From Piezodorus guildinii (taxonomy: Eukaryota > Arthropoda > Insecta > Hemiptera > Pentatomidae): a stretch of 64,000 bases of DNA. Below the pieces are notes generated by a model. It did no database searches, was not told the origin of the DNA, and saw only the letters and a list, made by a program, of their open reading frames with translations. A program made the position numbers and the translations under genes. The stretch lies in the NCBI GenBank assembly GCA_023052935.1, contig CM041295.1, forward strand, positions 163,108,366-163,172,365, written 5' to 3'. Below, piece after piece: positions 33,506-45,092 of this stretch. Numbering within the stretch: position 1 is the stretch's first letter; each line of letters starts with the position of its first letter.

Positions 33506-33579
33506 GAAATACAGTGAGTGTCAAAAATGCACAAAGCTATCAATAATTCTGTCCATGGATCCAATGTTATTAAACTTTT

Positions 33580-33960
33580 TCAAAGGAAACCAGACCTATC
33601 ACTGACCGCTCAAAGTGTTTTACTATGCCATACTAAATTCTTTACTTGATTTCCTCCAAACCATATTTTTTTCATAAGAACTGTGTATTTTAGTATGGAA
33701 GTCATCTGTAAAGATTTTAATTGATCAACCCTCTCTCTAAAAAAATGTTACAAACATTCAGTCTATTCTCTTTTTGTCTTGCCTGCTGTAAGACGTTTTT
33801 CGTGCTTTTTGTACCAAGTTTTTTAATCATATTTTTTTCTAGAACGCGGAGAACAGTAGAAACACTTATTAGTGTATCCAGAAGTTCTGAAAAAATCAGA
33901 AATAAGCTGTGGTTTACTCATTTGAGGTATGTTTTCTTATTTGATGAATAATCAGTCTTT
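33580..33960 (-). pseudogene. Tc1-like transposase remnant
   Basis: Minus-strand frames with stops give KLGTKSTKNVLQQARQKENR, a Tc1-like DNA-binding and linker pattern, then a FTDDFHTKIHSSYEKN segment matching the usual FSDEK region around the first catalytic Asp, and FGGNQVKNLVWH-like text. Too broken for a family name. The C-terminal catalytic part is missing from the 33.5-34 kb segment. Confidence 0.45.
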
Positions 33961-34288
33961 CAGTTTTAACATTTAATAAGTGATATGCAACATGGCCGCT
34001 ACTAAAGTTTAACTTATGTATCGCTCTGTGATTCTTACCTTGTCATCTCGTTGTTACTGATGTACCAGCCTTCAAAATTTGTGCTTAGTGAGTTGTTCAC
34101 CCATTTAACCCATTAACAATCGCAAATAGAGAGGTGAGTGCACTGAGGGCCGCCTGGACTAGATAAGAGGAGGGGATAACCCTTCTGTACTCCTTATCGT
34201 GTTTATCAGGTCTCGGTCAGGACTGAGTTCGTACATTATATGTATAAGTATATATACATTTTTTTCTCTATATTTCATATGTTGCTAT

Positions 34289-35942
34289 CATGGATCTCGA
34301 CATAAAACTTCTTGTGACGACTCGGAAGAAGAGACGCCCTTTTCTGAAATAAGTGAGTCAGATTCACAATACTTTCAGATGACGCATCACAAAAGTTAAA
34401 GGAACTCAAATCCCGGACTCGGGGATTCGCCTAACAAAAAAACAACAAAGCAGCCAAAACTAAGCAGCCATCAAATCAAATGAACTCACCTCCAAAAACC
34501 CGCAGTACCACTGCAGCCAACAAAACTGATCTCACAGAGCCCTCTATATCAGCTGCGCCGTCAACCTCATCGGCCCCAGCTACCTCCGCCCCACGTTCAG
34601 CCTCAACTGCACCATCTACTACTAACAAACCAGTTTCAGCGAACTCCTCAACAGTATCAGGACCTCAAGGGTTTTCTGACCCAGAGCCACCTCCAATCTT
34701 CGTCAGTAACATCAATAATTTCATTTTATTCGGCCAAGAATTCGCCAATTTAATCGGGCAGGCAAATTTTAGACGTTACTCTCGACTAAATGACATAAAG
34801 ATAAACACAACCTCGAAAGACAACTATAAAAAACTTGTAAATTATCTCACCTCAAAAAACTATGACTTCCACTGCTACCAATTGAGGCAGGAAAAAACAT
34901 ACAGGGTGGTCTTGAGGGGACTACACTCAACAACTCCCACCGATGCAATTAAACAAGGTCTGGAAGAGATAAGACACTACGTGAGACATATTTCTTGCGT
35001 CTTACACCCATCGAAAAATACCCACTTCCATTATTTTTTGTCGATTTGGAGCCAGCTCAAAATAATCCGGATATATTCCAAGTGACAAGACTGTTATATT
35101 CTGTTATCCGTTTTGAGAAGCCAAGGCAGAAAACAATAATAGTGCAGTGTGCAAAGTGTCAAAACTTGGGGCACACCAAGTCATATTGTTTCCATCAGGC
35201 TCGCTGCGTAAAATTCGCCGGTGCTTACCCCTCAGACGCCTGTCAGAAATCACCTAGTGAGCCGGCGAAATGTGCTCTTTGTGGTGGAGCGCACCCTGCA
35301 AGCTACAAAGGTTGCATAATACAAAAATATCTTAAGGCAAAGAATACTTAATCTACCTTCAAAAAGCGCAGATCAGACGAGTATCACTCAGGTTCCTGTG
35401 GACGATTCGGCGAATTTCCCCATCTTGAACAGAACCAAGCACACGACGTTCACCAACCTACACCTCTAAACAAGGTTCAAACCCCTTCAGCTCCGAAGAA
35501 ATCATTCTCCGACACCATCTCTAAGAAACCACAGCCCAGATGACAGGCGCCTCCGAAATCCCACCCCAGATCCCAGAACTCCCAATCTCAATCTGAAGCA
35601 CCGAACCAACCAATTCCTTCCCATCACTTACCATTACGGGTCAAATTACCACCAGAACAGCCACAACAAGCTCCATCCCGCCCTATCGTACATGAAATGA
35701 AACCAAATCCCCCTCCTCAGTCTTCACTGAATGAAATTCCTCGTACCCCACGACGGGTACAGCCCACAAATACAAATTATACTCCACAAGCTACTGATAT
35801 ACATCCCTTTCCTAATCCGAATGAACATGACATATATTCCATCTTAAACTCCTTCCTCCTCAGCCTTCAAGAAACCATCAGACCTCTCATCTCCCTACTC
35901 AATAGACTCCTCACCGAAATCCCATTCAATCTCTCACGATGA
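34289..35942 (+). pseudogene. Element B ORF1, gag-like protein
   Basis: ATG 34289 (MDLD) matches the element A start, but the next codons are shifted relative to DDSEEETPFSEISESDSQYF in the neighbouring frame. A Ser/Ala/Thr-rich segment from 34480 leads to the conserved domain (PPPIFVSNINNFILFGQEF), a frameshift at about 35005, then LPLFFVDLEPAQNNPDIF. Zinc knuckles: CAKCQNLGHTKSYC intact; the second has lost a Cys and its His (CVKFAGAYPSDAC); CALCGGAHPASYKGC intact. Stops at 35349-35351 and about 35542 interrupt the Pro-rich part; the C-terminus (SILNSFLLSLQETI) ends with TGA overlapping the ORF2 ATG. Confidence 0.8.
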
Positions 35943-38055
35943 GTGTAAAGCCCCTTGCCATCATTTTGTGGAATGCTAATGGCTTGCATAACCACCGTGA
36001 TGAATTGGACTTGTTTTTACATGACAACAACATAGACATAGCATTACTGACTGAAACGCACTTCACACAACGGTCACGTTTTTACATACGGGACTACTTT
36101 AGTTACAGATCAGACCACCCAGACAACACTGCACATGCTGGTTCTTGCATTCTAATCCATAAATCCATACCCCATTACCTTGTTCCCTCTACTCCTACAG
36201 ACGCCATACAATCAACCTCTGTAATCATTTCAACTCGTCCTTTCCAAATAACTCTGTCAGCTGTATACTGTCCACCTGGCAACTCCATTTCCTGTAGCCT
36301 TCTTAAATCCTTCTTCCAATCTCTTTGACCCCGCTTCATTGCTGGAGGAGACTACAACGCTAAACACCAACCGTGGGGTTGTCGAACATCCAATACCCGT
36401 GGTAATATCCTCTCTAGCGTCTCAACCTCAAATAGTTATTCTATCCTTTCGCCCATGACTCCCACTTACTGGCCAACATCCTCCAAAAAACGTCCCGACA
36501 TCCTGGATATATTTGTCTCATCTCAATATCCCACCTCCCAAGCAATAGTCAAGTCCTTAAATGACCTCTCATCTGACCACAGTCCAGTTCTGCTCTCCTT
36601 GCATTCGAGTTTTGTCCCTAAACCTTCACCTCCTAAATTAATAAATGGACGAGTAACCTGGGACAGATTTCGATCGGACTTGGACTCCAAAATGGACTTA
36701 AAACTCCCACTAAAAACTAAACACGATATCGACAGAGCCATAGAAAAACTGACTGACTCAATAACTAGCAGTATATACGATAACACAACAACCACCAACA
36801 TTAACATCTCTCAACAAACTAATCTGCCACAGCACATTCGTACCTTAATAAGAGAAAAGCGCCGAGCAAGATCAAAGTGGCATAGGAATAGGTACCCAGC
36901 AGACAAAACTTATTATACCCAACTGACTAACAAACTGAAATCTGAAATTAGGACATTTAAAATTCAAAACTTACTTAACATGACTGAAAACCTTTGTACT
37001 ACCGAAAAATCACTGTGGAGGACCACTAAGAAGCTCCTAAATTTTAAAGATTTTAATCATCCCCTCCTTAATGAATCCCAATCCTGGACTAGATCTGAAG
37101 AAGAAAAGTCCCAGATATTTGCACAGCATCTCTTTAAAATTTACAATCCGCATCCTGATATCCTTAATCCTCGAATGTATTGAAGAAGAGCTGGATATTC
37201 CCCTCCAGATGGCTCTTCCTCCTAAAGCATTTCATCCTTCTGAAATATCAAACATAATCCAAAGATTACCTTCCCGGAAAGCACCTGGACATGATCTTAT
37301 TACTGCCCATATCCTAAAACAACTTCCGAGAAAAGCCATCCTACTCCTCACCTACATCTACAACTCCAAACTCCGTACGACATACTTTCCTAATCCTTGG
37401 AAATTATCTATCGTTAAAATGATACCTAAACCCAAAAAGCCGCTAGAACTTCCCTCTTCCTACCGTCCTATCTCTCTTTTACCTATAATGGGTAAAATCC
37501 TGGAAAGACTCATCCTTAAACGCCTATACCCAATCCTAGAATTAAACCACATAATCCCAAACCACCAGTTTGGATTCCGAACATCCCACTCCACTATCCA
37601 GCAATGCCATCGTGTAGTGGATGTTGTCTCGTCTGCATTGGAGCGCGGATTGTACTGCACGGGAGTCTTTCTCGACGTCACTTACTAGACAAACGCTCTA
37701 AACTTTCACTTAACTACAAAAGACTCATCTACATAACCATCATAAGACCTATCTGGACTTACGGAGTTGAGCTATGGGGATCCACTAAACCATCAAGTTC
37801 TTCCCGTATCCAATCCTTACAACCAAAATCCTTCGAAAAATCCTAAACGCTCCTTATTTTGTCACGAATAAGCTTATCCATTAAGACCTTAATATTCCTT
37901 TTGTAGCTGATTTGGCCCGAACCAGGTATCAATCCTTCCATGACAAACTCCAATCCCACTCTAACCCACTAGTTTCAATCCTTGCTTCCTCTTCAATTCC
38001 CCACAATCCTCCGAGGCGTCTGAAAAGAATATGGCCTCGAGACCTTCTTGTTTAG
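35939..38055 (+). pseudogene. Element B ORF2, endonuclease and RT with palm deleted
   Basis: It begins MSVKPLAIILWNANGLHNH. Endonuclease landmarks: LLTETHFTQRS, GGDYNAKHQPWG, DDLSSDHSPV. A TGA at 36326-36328 breaks the otherwise open frame before GGDYN, and a frameshift occurs at about 37165. RT landmarks are KAPGHDLI, SYRPISLLPIMGKILERL and HQFGFRTSHST. After GVFLDV (37675) the sequence jumps directly to LLDKRSKLSLNYKRL, so the palm with the FADD motif is gone. It ends in RRLKRIWPRDLLV. Not functional. Confidence 0.85.
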
Positions 38056-38695
38056 ATTATTTACTAGAGTGCTGCCAATGGGCAGTTTCTCTTCATGTTT
38101 TTCATGTACACTATCTTTAATCAGCACATTTACTTGATGTATTCCTATACAGTTGTAAATTTCAATAAATTTCAATTTCAATTTTTTGGACCCTCACTTT
38201 TTTGCTTTATATTCTATTATTATATACTCTACACTTTATTCAGCCATCCACATATTATCATCAATTTTTTTTTAAATATCTCAATTTCTCTTCAAAAAAT
38301 TACTTGAAGCCGTTCGATCGTTGCGTTTTTATTTTATGGCATTACTTAAAAAAAAATTCTTTCCAAGGTTGGATATATGTTTCATGAGGGAGAAGAATTG
38401 TTTAGAGTATAAAATTATTTCGAATATTTGTGAGAATACGAACATTTGATACATTAAACAACAGGATATTACGATGTCCGAATACTTTTGATAGTTAATG
38501 ATATTATAATTTTACATTATTAATTACATGTATTTTAAAACTATAAACTTGTCGATTATCTGGTCAGTGATTTTCCCTATTAGAGTATCTTTTAAAGATT
38601 TATGAGTGAAAATGAATTATATAAACTGATAGTTGTGAAATATACTTATTAAATTAAAAGAAACATGAATTCCGAATACTTTTACACTCACTGTA

Positions 38696-39575
38696 TCTGT
38701 TGTGAAGTTAATAGACTTTTGAGGATAGTGACGATTTTATAAAGAACGATTTTGGGAAATTAAGGTATGCAATAATATGATAAATTATTTTTTCAAATTT
38801 AGTTAGGAATAACAAAATAAATCATGATAATAAATATTGTTTGTACTTAGTAATATTGTAATAAAGATGAAAATTAGTTAAGGCCTCATAACCGTTTTTA
38901 TATAAAAAATTACGATATAATATTATTCTTATTAATTATAAAATATTTCAAAAAATAAATGATATTATTATAAATATTATCAAAAGGGAGAGGATTGATA
39001 ACAGCTCATTATAAACTGCTAACATAAACGTAATGAATAACAGAAGTCCACTATTTCTAAAAAATGATAAAAACGAACATTCCTTATGAAACGGCTCAAA
39101 CATTCACAAGATGAAATGAGACATTAATAAACAAGATTGTGCCTCTCTCAAAGCGCCGCTATAAGGAGAAAGAATCCCTTCCCCCACTAAGAAGATAAGA
39201 TGGGTGAAACGGGACAGTCGAATGGAAGGAGATTGCTAGATTAGAGGCGAGATGTGCGGAGCGGCGAGGAGAAACGTCAAAGCTAAGAAATTTCACATGG
39301 TCTAGGAGCGGTCTACATTTCCATCCGAGCCCTGTCATTAGGACAAATTGAAAAGTAAGATTGATGCTAAGCTCACCATACCGTCAGCTACACTCTAAAT
39401 AGCATCCAATAATCGCTGTATAATACTCCCCGCATTATCTCACTCTTCCTCCACATCATCGCCGTCCTTCTTCGATTCCAGTCCCGATGGCTTACTAAAA
39501 TAAATATTCCCATGTCGAAAATGAATATAGCGTGTTCAATGCTGTTTAACCAGATAGAAAACATTTAGTGCACTC
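38696..39575. other. Unique sequence with GC-elevated patch
   Basis: 39120-39480 is richer in GC than its surroundings and has no open frame that looks coding. Possibly conserved non-coding DNA. The rest is AT-rich. Confidence 0.4.
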
Positions 39576-39579
39576 ATTA

Positions 39580-40150
39580 CTTTTTTTTTTTTTTTTGTTA
39601 ATATTTATTTCCAGTTTAGCTTTTATGGATGTTTGGTTCACACATGTGCAAAAAAATAAAAATAACAAATACAATTTATATATTTAAAGCAATTGACAAA
39701 GTGGAGATATAGTCTCGTACAAAACACACTCCTTAAGGATTAAATATTAAAGTAAATTGATGACAGAACAAATAAATGAAATAATAAAAGTAACCAAAGA
39801 AGAAATAAATATATTAAAAAATTAAATTATAATAAGTTTGAAACAAGGAAATACAATTAGAGTAAAATCTAATTTAACTTTAAAGTAAAGAAAAGGAATA
39901 GGGGGGAAAATAAAGAATAATTAAATCGGTTGTGTTCTAGTGAGAAAACTAAATTTAAAAACAAATAATGATGTTAATAAAATATTATACGATACGGAAA
40001 AATAAATAATAATATATTAGAGGAGCCTTGCAGGAGTGTGGATTTGAGCCTGGGAGATGGCGTTGGATCCTCAATGCTCTGCGTCAGTGCTTCCTAACTA
40101 ACTTTCATCCAATCATTTCATTAGGATCCCCACAATCCTAAAAATCTAAA
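39580..40150 (-). mobile_element. Probable LINE 3' UTR with poly(A), minus strand
   Basis: A T18 run at about 39581-39598 would be the A tail of a minus-strand insertion. 40020-40110 is a GC-richer block (GAGGAGCCTTGCAGGAGTG) like the conserved 3' UTR blocks of Jockey/CR1 elements. No coding sequence remains, because RTE element D begins at 40151. Confidence 0.3.
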
Positions 40151-40166
40151 TCCTAAATATTAGATA
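40151..40166. repeat. Target-site duplication of element D, left copy
   Basis: TCCTAAATATTAGATA is repeated exactly at 46791-46806. The right copy was later split by element C, which left its first 11 bases at 41955-41965. Confidence 0.85.
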
Positions 40167-41954
40167 ATAATAATAATAATAATAATAATAGGCTTAGCGA
40201 ACCCGAAGGTTCGATGCCGATACCACCAAATTCCGCCAACACAGACTCGTCCAATGCTCACCGTTCAAGCCCAAGCTCCCGAGATCAGCCTTAACGCAAT
40301 CCTCCCATCTCCGCTTCGGCCTACCTTTCGGACGCCTACCAGTCGGATCAGCAAATACCAACTTTCTCGGAATCCGCTCGTCATCGAGCCCAACAACTTT
40401 ACTCGCCCATTTGAGTCTCCGCGATGCAATCAGCTCAATTATATTCACAGGATGCAAGTTCCGCAATTCCGCGTTATGCAACCTTCTAAACTCCCCAGTG
40501 GCCTCATCTCTCTTTGGACCAAATATTTTACGCAATACCTTATTTTCGAAAACCTTAAGCCGTTGTTCATCCTTTAAAGTAAGCGGCCACGTTTCACATC
40601 CGTAAAGAACCGTTGGAAGAATAATAGTTTTATAAATTCTAATCTTAAAGTTTTTAGATAGAAGCCGCGAACTAAGTAACTTAGCAACTGAATAATAACA
40701 TGCATTTCCCACCTTTAACCGGGACTTTATTTCTTCCTGGATTTCATTTTTTCTAGTTATAATTGAACCTAAATACTTGAATTTCTCTACGTGTTCAAAA
40801 GTATGACCTGATACATCAATATCACCAAGATCGACACCGTTTCTGCTATTAATCATATACTTTGTTTTATCGGTATTTAATTCGAGTCCTATTTCTTTAC
40901 CGGTTTTTATTAACACGCTTGTATTTAGTTGTATGGTTTCCGTGTCTTCACCTAGCAGTACCAGATCATCGGCATACCCCAAAACCGGAATCGTGTCACC
41001 CATATTTAAGCCTTTCTCGGTACACATCACCTTTTCTATGACATATTCTAAAGCTATATTAAATAACACAGGTGAAAGGGAGTCACCCTGTTTCAAACCC
41101 GATCGCACCTCAAATCTCTCGGAGTAATTATGACCGATTCTAACTTTATGGAATGTTTCCGACAAACACATATCTACTAGGTTTACTAACTTTCTAGGTA
41201 TTCCCTGTTCAATCATAATGTTATATAGCTTCCGACGGTCTATTGAATCATAAGCCTTTTTAAAATCGATATACAGTTGATGGACTAACCCGTTGTATTC
41301 CAATTTTTTCTCTAATATTTGACGTAAGGAAAATATTTGGTCAATAGGCGAGCGATTCCGCCTAAAACCACATTGGTAATCTCCGATAATTTCCTCAGCG
41401 TATTCTGTGATTCGACTAGTTAGAATTGACGAGAATATTTTATAGCATACTGGGAGAAGAGAGATCCCACGATAGTTGTTACAATCCGACCTCGGTCCTT
41501 TTTTGTGAATCGGAATAAGTATGGATTCTTTCCATTCTTCGGGCATTTTTTCAGTTTCCCAGATCTTTTTAACTAAAAAATGTATTTTGGAAACGCCCGC
41601 TTCTCCACACGCCTTGATTAATTCACTCGTGATATTATCATTTCCTGCGGCCTTATAACGTTTTAATTTTCCTATCGCCATTTCGACTTCCTCTTTACTC
41701 CGTGCATCTATCCATGGTTCAGCGCTCTGATATTCAGAGAGAGGAGATTGATTAATATTTTCCGCATTTAAGATGCCGTCAAAGTGTTGTTTAAATTTAT
41801 TTAATATCTCAGAAGGATCCGCAATTATATTGTTATTTGCATCTTTAACCGCATTCAATAGAGGTTCAAATCTTTTACGCGATTTGTTTATACCTTTGTA
41901 CATCTCTCTTACGTTATTTTCGTTTCTGTGTTTTTCTATTTCTATTATTTTGCC
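40167..41954 (-). mobile_element. RTE-like non-LTR retrotransposon, element D (5'-truncated)
   Basis: The minus strand has an open RT frame ending near 40194, then TTCGGGTTCGCTAAGCC and a (TAT)n tail at 40167-40191. A microsatellite tail in place of poly(A) is usual for RTE elements. The 5' side is cut inside ORF2 at 41954, next to its target duplication, so endonuclease and RT N-terminus are missing. Confidence 0.9.
40194..41903 (-). pseudogene. Element D ORF2: reverse transcriptase, open but truncated
   Basis: A 569-aa frame without interruption; it actually continues in frame to the truncation point at 41954. In order: NNYRGISLLPVCYKIFSSIL, DYQCGFRRNRSPIDQ, LYIDFKKAYDSI (palm), GLKQGDSLSPVLFNIALE, LGYADDLVLLG with both catalytic Asp, a FKYLGSIITRKNEI segment, TVLYGCETWPL, RRLKWASKVVGL and GRRPKGRPKRRWEDCV. 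These are RTE-clade signatures. No RNase H. The protein copies element RNA into DNA at a nick. A fragment of the same family lies at 25715-25976. The lack of stops suggests a recent insertion. The true start codon is lost. Confidence 0.92.
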
Positions 41955-41965
41955 TCCTAAATATT
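41953..41965. repeat. Target-site duplication of element C, left copy
   Basis: CCTCCTAAATATT recurs at 46789-46801. It consists of the last two bases of element D plus the start of D's own target duplication. Confidence 0.9.
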
Positions 41966-42415
41966 TTTTTTTTTTTTATAACTTTTATTTATTTAGAAAT
42001 AATACAATCTGCCACAATCTTGGGCAATAAGTATTAGTGATATTAGAGTTCATTCATTCCTTATGTACACAAAATAAAGAAATAAAAATAAATGAATACA
42101 AAATAAATAAAATATAAAGAAGAATAAATAACCGTAAATAAAGATAAAAAGAAAATAAAAGAAATAAATAATAATAATCTTGGTCACATTCATACTTATA
42201 TATACAATATTTACATACTGCCCCTGGGAACTCCGAATTAAACCCCGACGCCCACAAGTGGGTGTTGGGGCCCAAGGCTAGGAGATCCCAGCGCCTCTCG
42301 GTCAGTCGCGTCACCGGTCTAATAAGCCAGTGGAGACTGAGAGAGGGCGCTAGAGCCACAGACTCTCAGGCGTGAGTGGAGAAGCTGGCCATTGCCAACA
42401 CTCAGCATTGCTTAG

Positions 42416-45092
42416 TTATAAGAGATCTCTAGGCCACTGCCGTTTCAACCTACGAGGAGGGTTATAGGGATGGCTGGAGCTAGATAGGGATTGGGATAAA
42501 GGATTAGGAAGGTGAGTTAGCCTCTGGTGGAAGTTTAGGAATTTAGATGGGATTAAATCGAGGACAAATGGGATATTCAGATCATTGTGTAAGGTCTTGT
42601 TTGTAACATAATAGGGAGCATTGACTATTGTTCTAAGGACTTTGGACTGAAAGGATTGGATACGCCTGATGTTCGAAAATTTAGTTGTCCCCCACAGTTC
42701 GAGTCCGTAGGTCCATATCGGTTTTAGAATCGTCTTGTAAATTAACAGTTTATTAGCAACAGAAAGTTTTGATGTTCTGTTTAGTAGTCTATATAGTTGG
42801 CCGTATCGTCTGTTGAGTTCTTGTCGTTTAAGTCGAGTGTGTGGGTTCCACGTTAGTCTTTTGTCTAGTAAGAATCCCAGATACCGGACTGTGTCAGAGC
42901 AGGGAAGGGGTATGGAGTTAAAATTGACTTGTGGACAGGATCTGCGGCGAAGGGTAAAGGTGATGTGCTTACATTTGGATTCATTAATTTTGATACGCCA
43001 ATTAGCGCACCAAAATTCAATCAAGGATAGATGTCTTTGTAGATAGGAAGATGCAATTTCGGGATCTGATTGGGTTGATAAAATGGCAGTATCATCGGCA
43101 AAGGTTGCTAAGAAGGTATCAGGATCCGTAGGTATGTCAGCTGTAAATAGGAGATAGAGGACAGGACCTAGGACACTGCCTTGAGGTACACCAGCCTCGA
43201 TCAGGTAACTATTGGAAAATTCTGAACCAGAGCGGACTCTGAAGGAACGGTTTGAAAGGTAGGATTGTAGGATTAGATATAAGGATTGGGGTAAATGGGT
43301 TTTTAGTTTGAAAAGCAAGCCATCGTGCCAGACCCGGTCGAATGCCTGAGCAACGTCCAGAAAGGCACCAGTGCAATATTGCTTGTTTTCAAGTGCAAAG
43401 GATATATGGTCAACCACTCGTAGGCCTTGTTGTACAGTGGAGTGCTGTGAGCGGAATCCAAACTGGTGGAAAGGAATTTCAATTAACTGTAGGATACGCT
43501 TGAGAAGGATTTTTTTCAAAGATTTTTGAAAGGATCGGAAGGAGACTAATAGGCCTATAGGATGAGGTGTTGTTGGGAGGTTTACCAGGTTTGGGAAAAA
43601 GGAGAATGATGGAGTGTTTCCACACCAAAGGAAAGTGGGTTGTACGGAGGATACTATTATAGAGGTAGGTAAGGAATATAATTGCTTTTTGGGGCAGTTG
43701 ACGAAGGATCTTAGAATTGAGGAGGTCATAGCCAGGAGCTTTTCGAGGTTTTAGTTTCTTTATAAGGAATTTGACCTCAGAGGGGTTAATAGCTTTAGGG
43801 GGTGGAGAGAGAGGAATTGGAGAGGAGAGGAATTCCTTTACGTTAGCTGTATGGGCAGGATTGAGCTCGGGGTGTGGGATAAAAACTTTAGAAAGGTATT
43901 TGGCAAATTCTTCCGCTCTAGTCTCATCCGACGAAGCCCAGGATCCATCTTCACGTCGGATGGGATGGGAGATGAATTGGTATTTAAGAACTTTTTTGGT
44001 TACTTTCCAGAGGGAATTGTCGCAGATAGATAGTGAAGAAAGATAGGAATTGTAGGATTGGGATCGGAAGGTATCTAATTTCTTTTTAGCTAATTTGGTG
44101 TAATAATTGTAGGATTTACGATCGTCTGGGTGCCTGGTTCTCTGCCAGAGGGTTCTAGAGCGTCGTTTGGTATGGATTAGATCTAGGAGGTTTTGGGGTA
44201 TAGGATTCTTCTGGTAGTATTTTGGGGAAGGAGAAGGTGAAGATGCATTCCAGGCTGCTTGTTGGATAAGGGTAGTAAAGGAATCAACTGCATCGTCAAG
44301 ATCTTGTGGAGATTTGAGGGATACTCTGAGGTCTATTTCATCCGTTATTATTTCGCGGAAGAGGTTCCAATTAACTGGGCCTCTTAGGAATGATGGTGGA
44401 GGGAGTTTCGGAATAGGAGATAATGAGAGAGTCAGGGTAAGAGGGCTATGATCGGAGGAAAGGTCATCGAGCCGGGAAACGGAATGATTTAAAGGTCCTA
44501 GCCCTTTGTGGATAAAATAATCAAGGAGGTCGGGGTTACGGTGAGGATCAGTAGGCCAATAGGTAGGGGAATGGGGGGAGAGGATATTACAGTGAGTGGA
44601 ATAGAGTGCAGACAGCAATGTTCGCCCGCGAGAATTTGTAGTTCTGGCTCCCCATTGCTGGTGTTTGGCATTTAAGTCCGCACCTATGAGGAAATGATGC
44701 CCTAAGGAATTAAGGAATAAATTAAATTGGATTTCGGAAATAGGTATTTTTGGAGGAGAGTATGCTGCAACTACTGTTATAGGAAAATGACGGGTTTGTA
44801 TAATTACAGCAGTGGTTTGGAGGAAGTTATGGACTGGTAAGGGTAATAAATTATGGGAGAGGGAGCGATGGATGATGACAGCAGTGCCGGCATGAGCTGT
44901 TCCATCGGGATGGTCAGTTCGGTATATTTGGTAGTCTGGGATGTTGAATGATCGTTTGTTAGTTAGTCGTGTTTCAGTGATAAGAGCTACGTCAATACGT
45001 TTGTCTTGTAGTAATAAAGTTAGTTCATTAATATGATTTCGAACACCATTCGCATTCCAGAGGAGAATGGAAATGGAGTTGGATGGAATCAT
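42416..45092 (-). pseudogene. Element C ORF2, endonuclease-reverse transcriptase with one frameshift
   Basis: Frame one, 45092-43479: APE endonuclease MIPSNSISILLWNANGVRNH, ALITETRLT, IGADLNAKHQQWGA, DDLSSDHSPLTL; then the RT start KAPGYDLLNSKIL and SYRPISLLPILSKIFEK. A homopolymer at 43510-43516 (seven T on the plus strand, where six would keep frame) shifts it. Frame two, to 42416: HQFGFRSQHST, GAFLDVAQAFDRVWH, AGVPQGSVLGPVLY, ATFADDTAIL with intact catalytic Asp pair, YLGFLLDKRLTW, and terminal PRRLKRQWPRDLL. Total about 890 codons, normal for Jockey. The single homopolymer indel may be a true mutation or a sequencing error. Confidence 0.93.

Larger units (their letters stand above)
33985..38190 (+). 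mobile_element. Jockey-clade non-LTR retrotransposon, element B
   Basis: A sister of element A with the same layout: leader with CATGGCCGCTA at 33991, ORF1, ATGA overlap, ORF2 and a 3' UTR ending CAGTTGTAAATTTCAATAAA followed by TTTCAA-type repeats. It sits in a Tc1-like element. Frameshifts, a nonsense codon and a deletion of the RT palm inactivate it. Its exact target duplication was not found. Confidence 0.85.
33512..38693 (-). mobile_element. Tc1-like DNA transposon split by a Jockey insertion
   Basis: Ends CAGTGAGTGTCAAAAATGC (33512) and, from the right, CAGTGAGTGTAAAAGTATTC (38693 inward) are inverted repeats flanked by TA (33510-33511, 38694-38695). This is the Tc1 family end style. 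The interior splits into 33512-33980 and 38190-38693, with Jockey element B in between; without B the element would be about 1 kb. A subterminal CCGAATACTTTTGATAG at 38478 repeats the end motif. Confidence 0.75.

Noticed and set aside
42416..43729. Independent short RT gene
   Set aside because: It is the second half of element C ORF2 after a one-base homopolymer shift.
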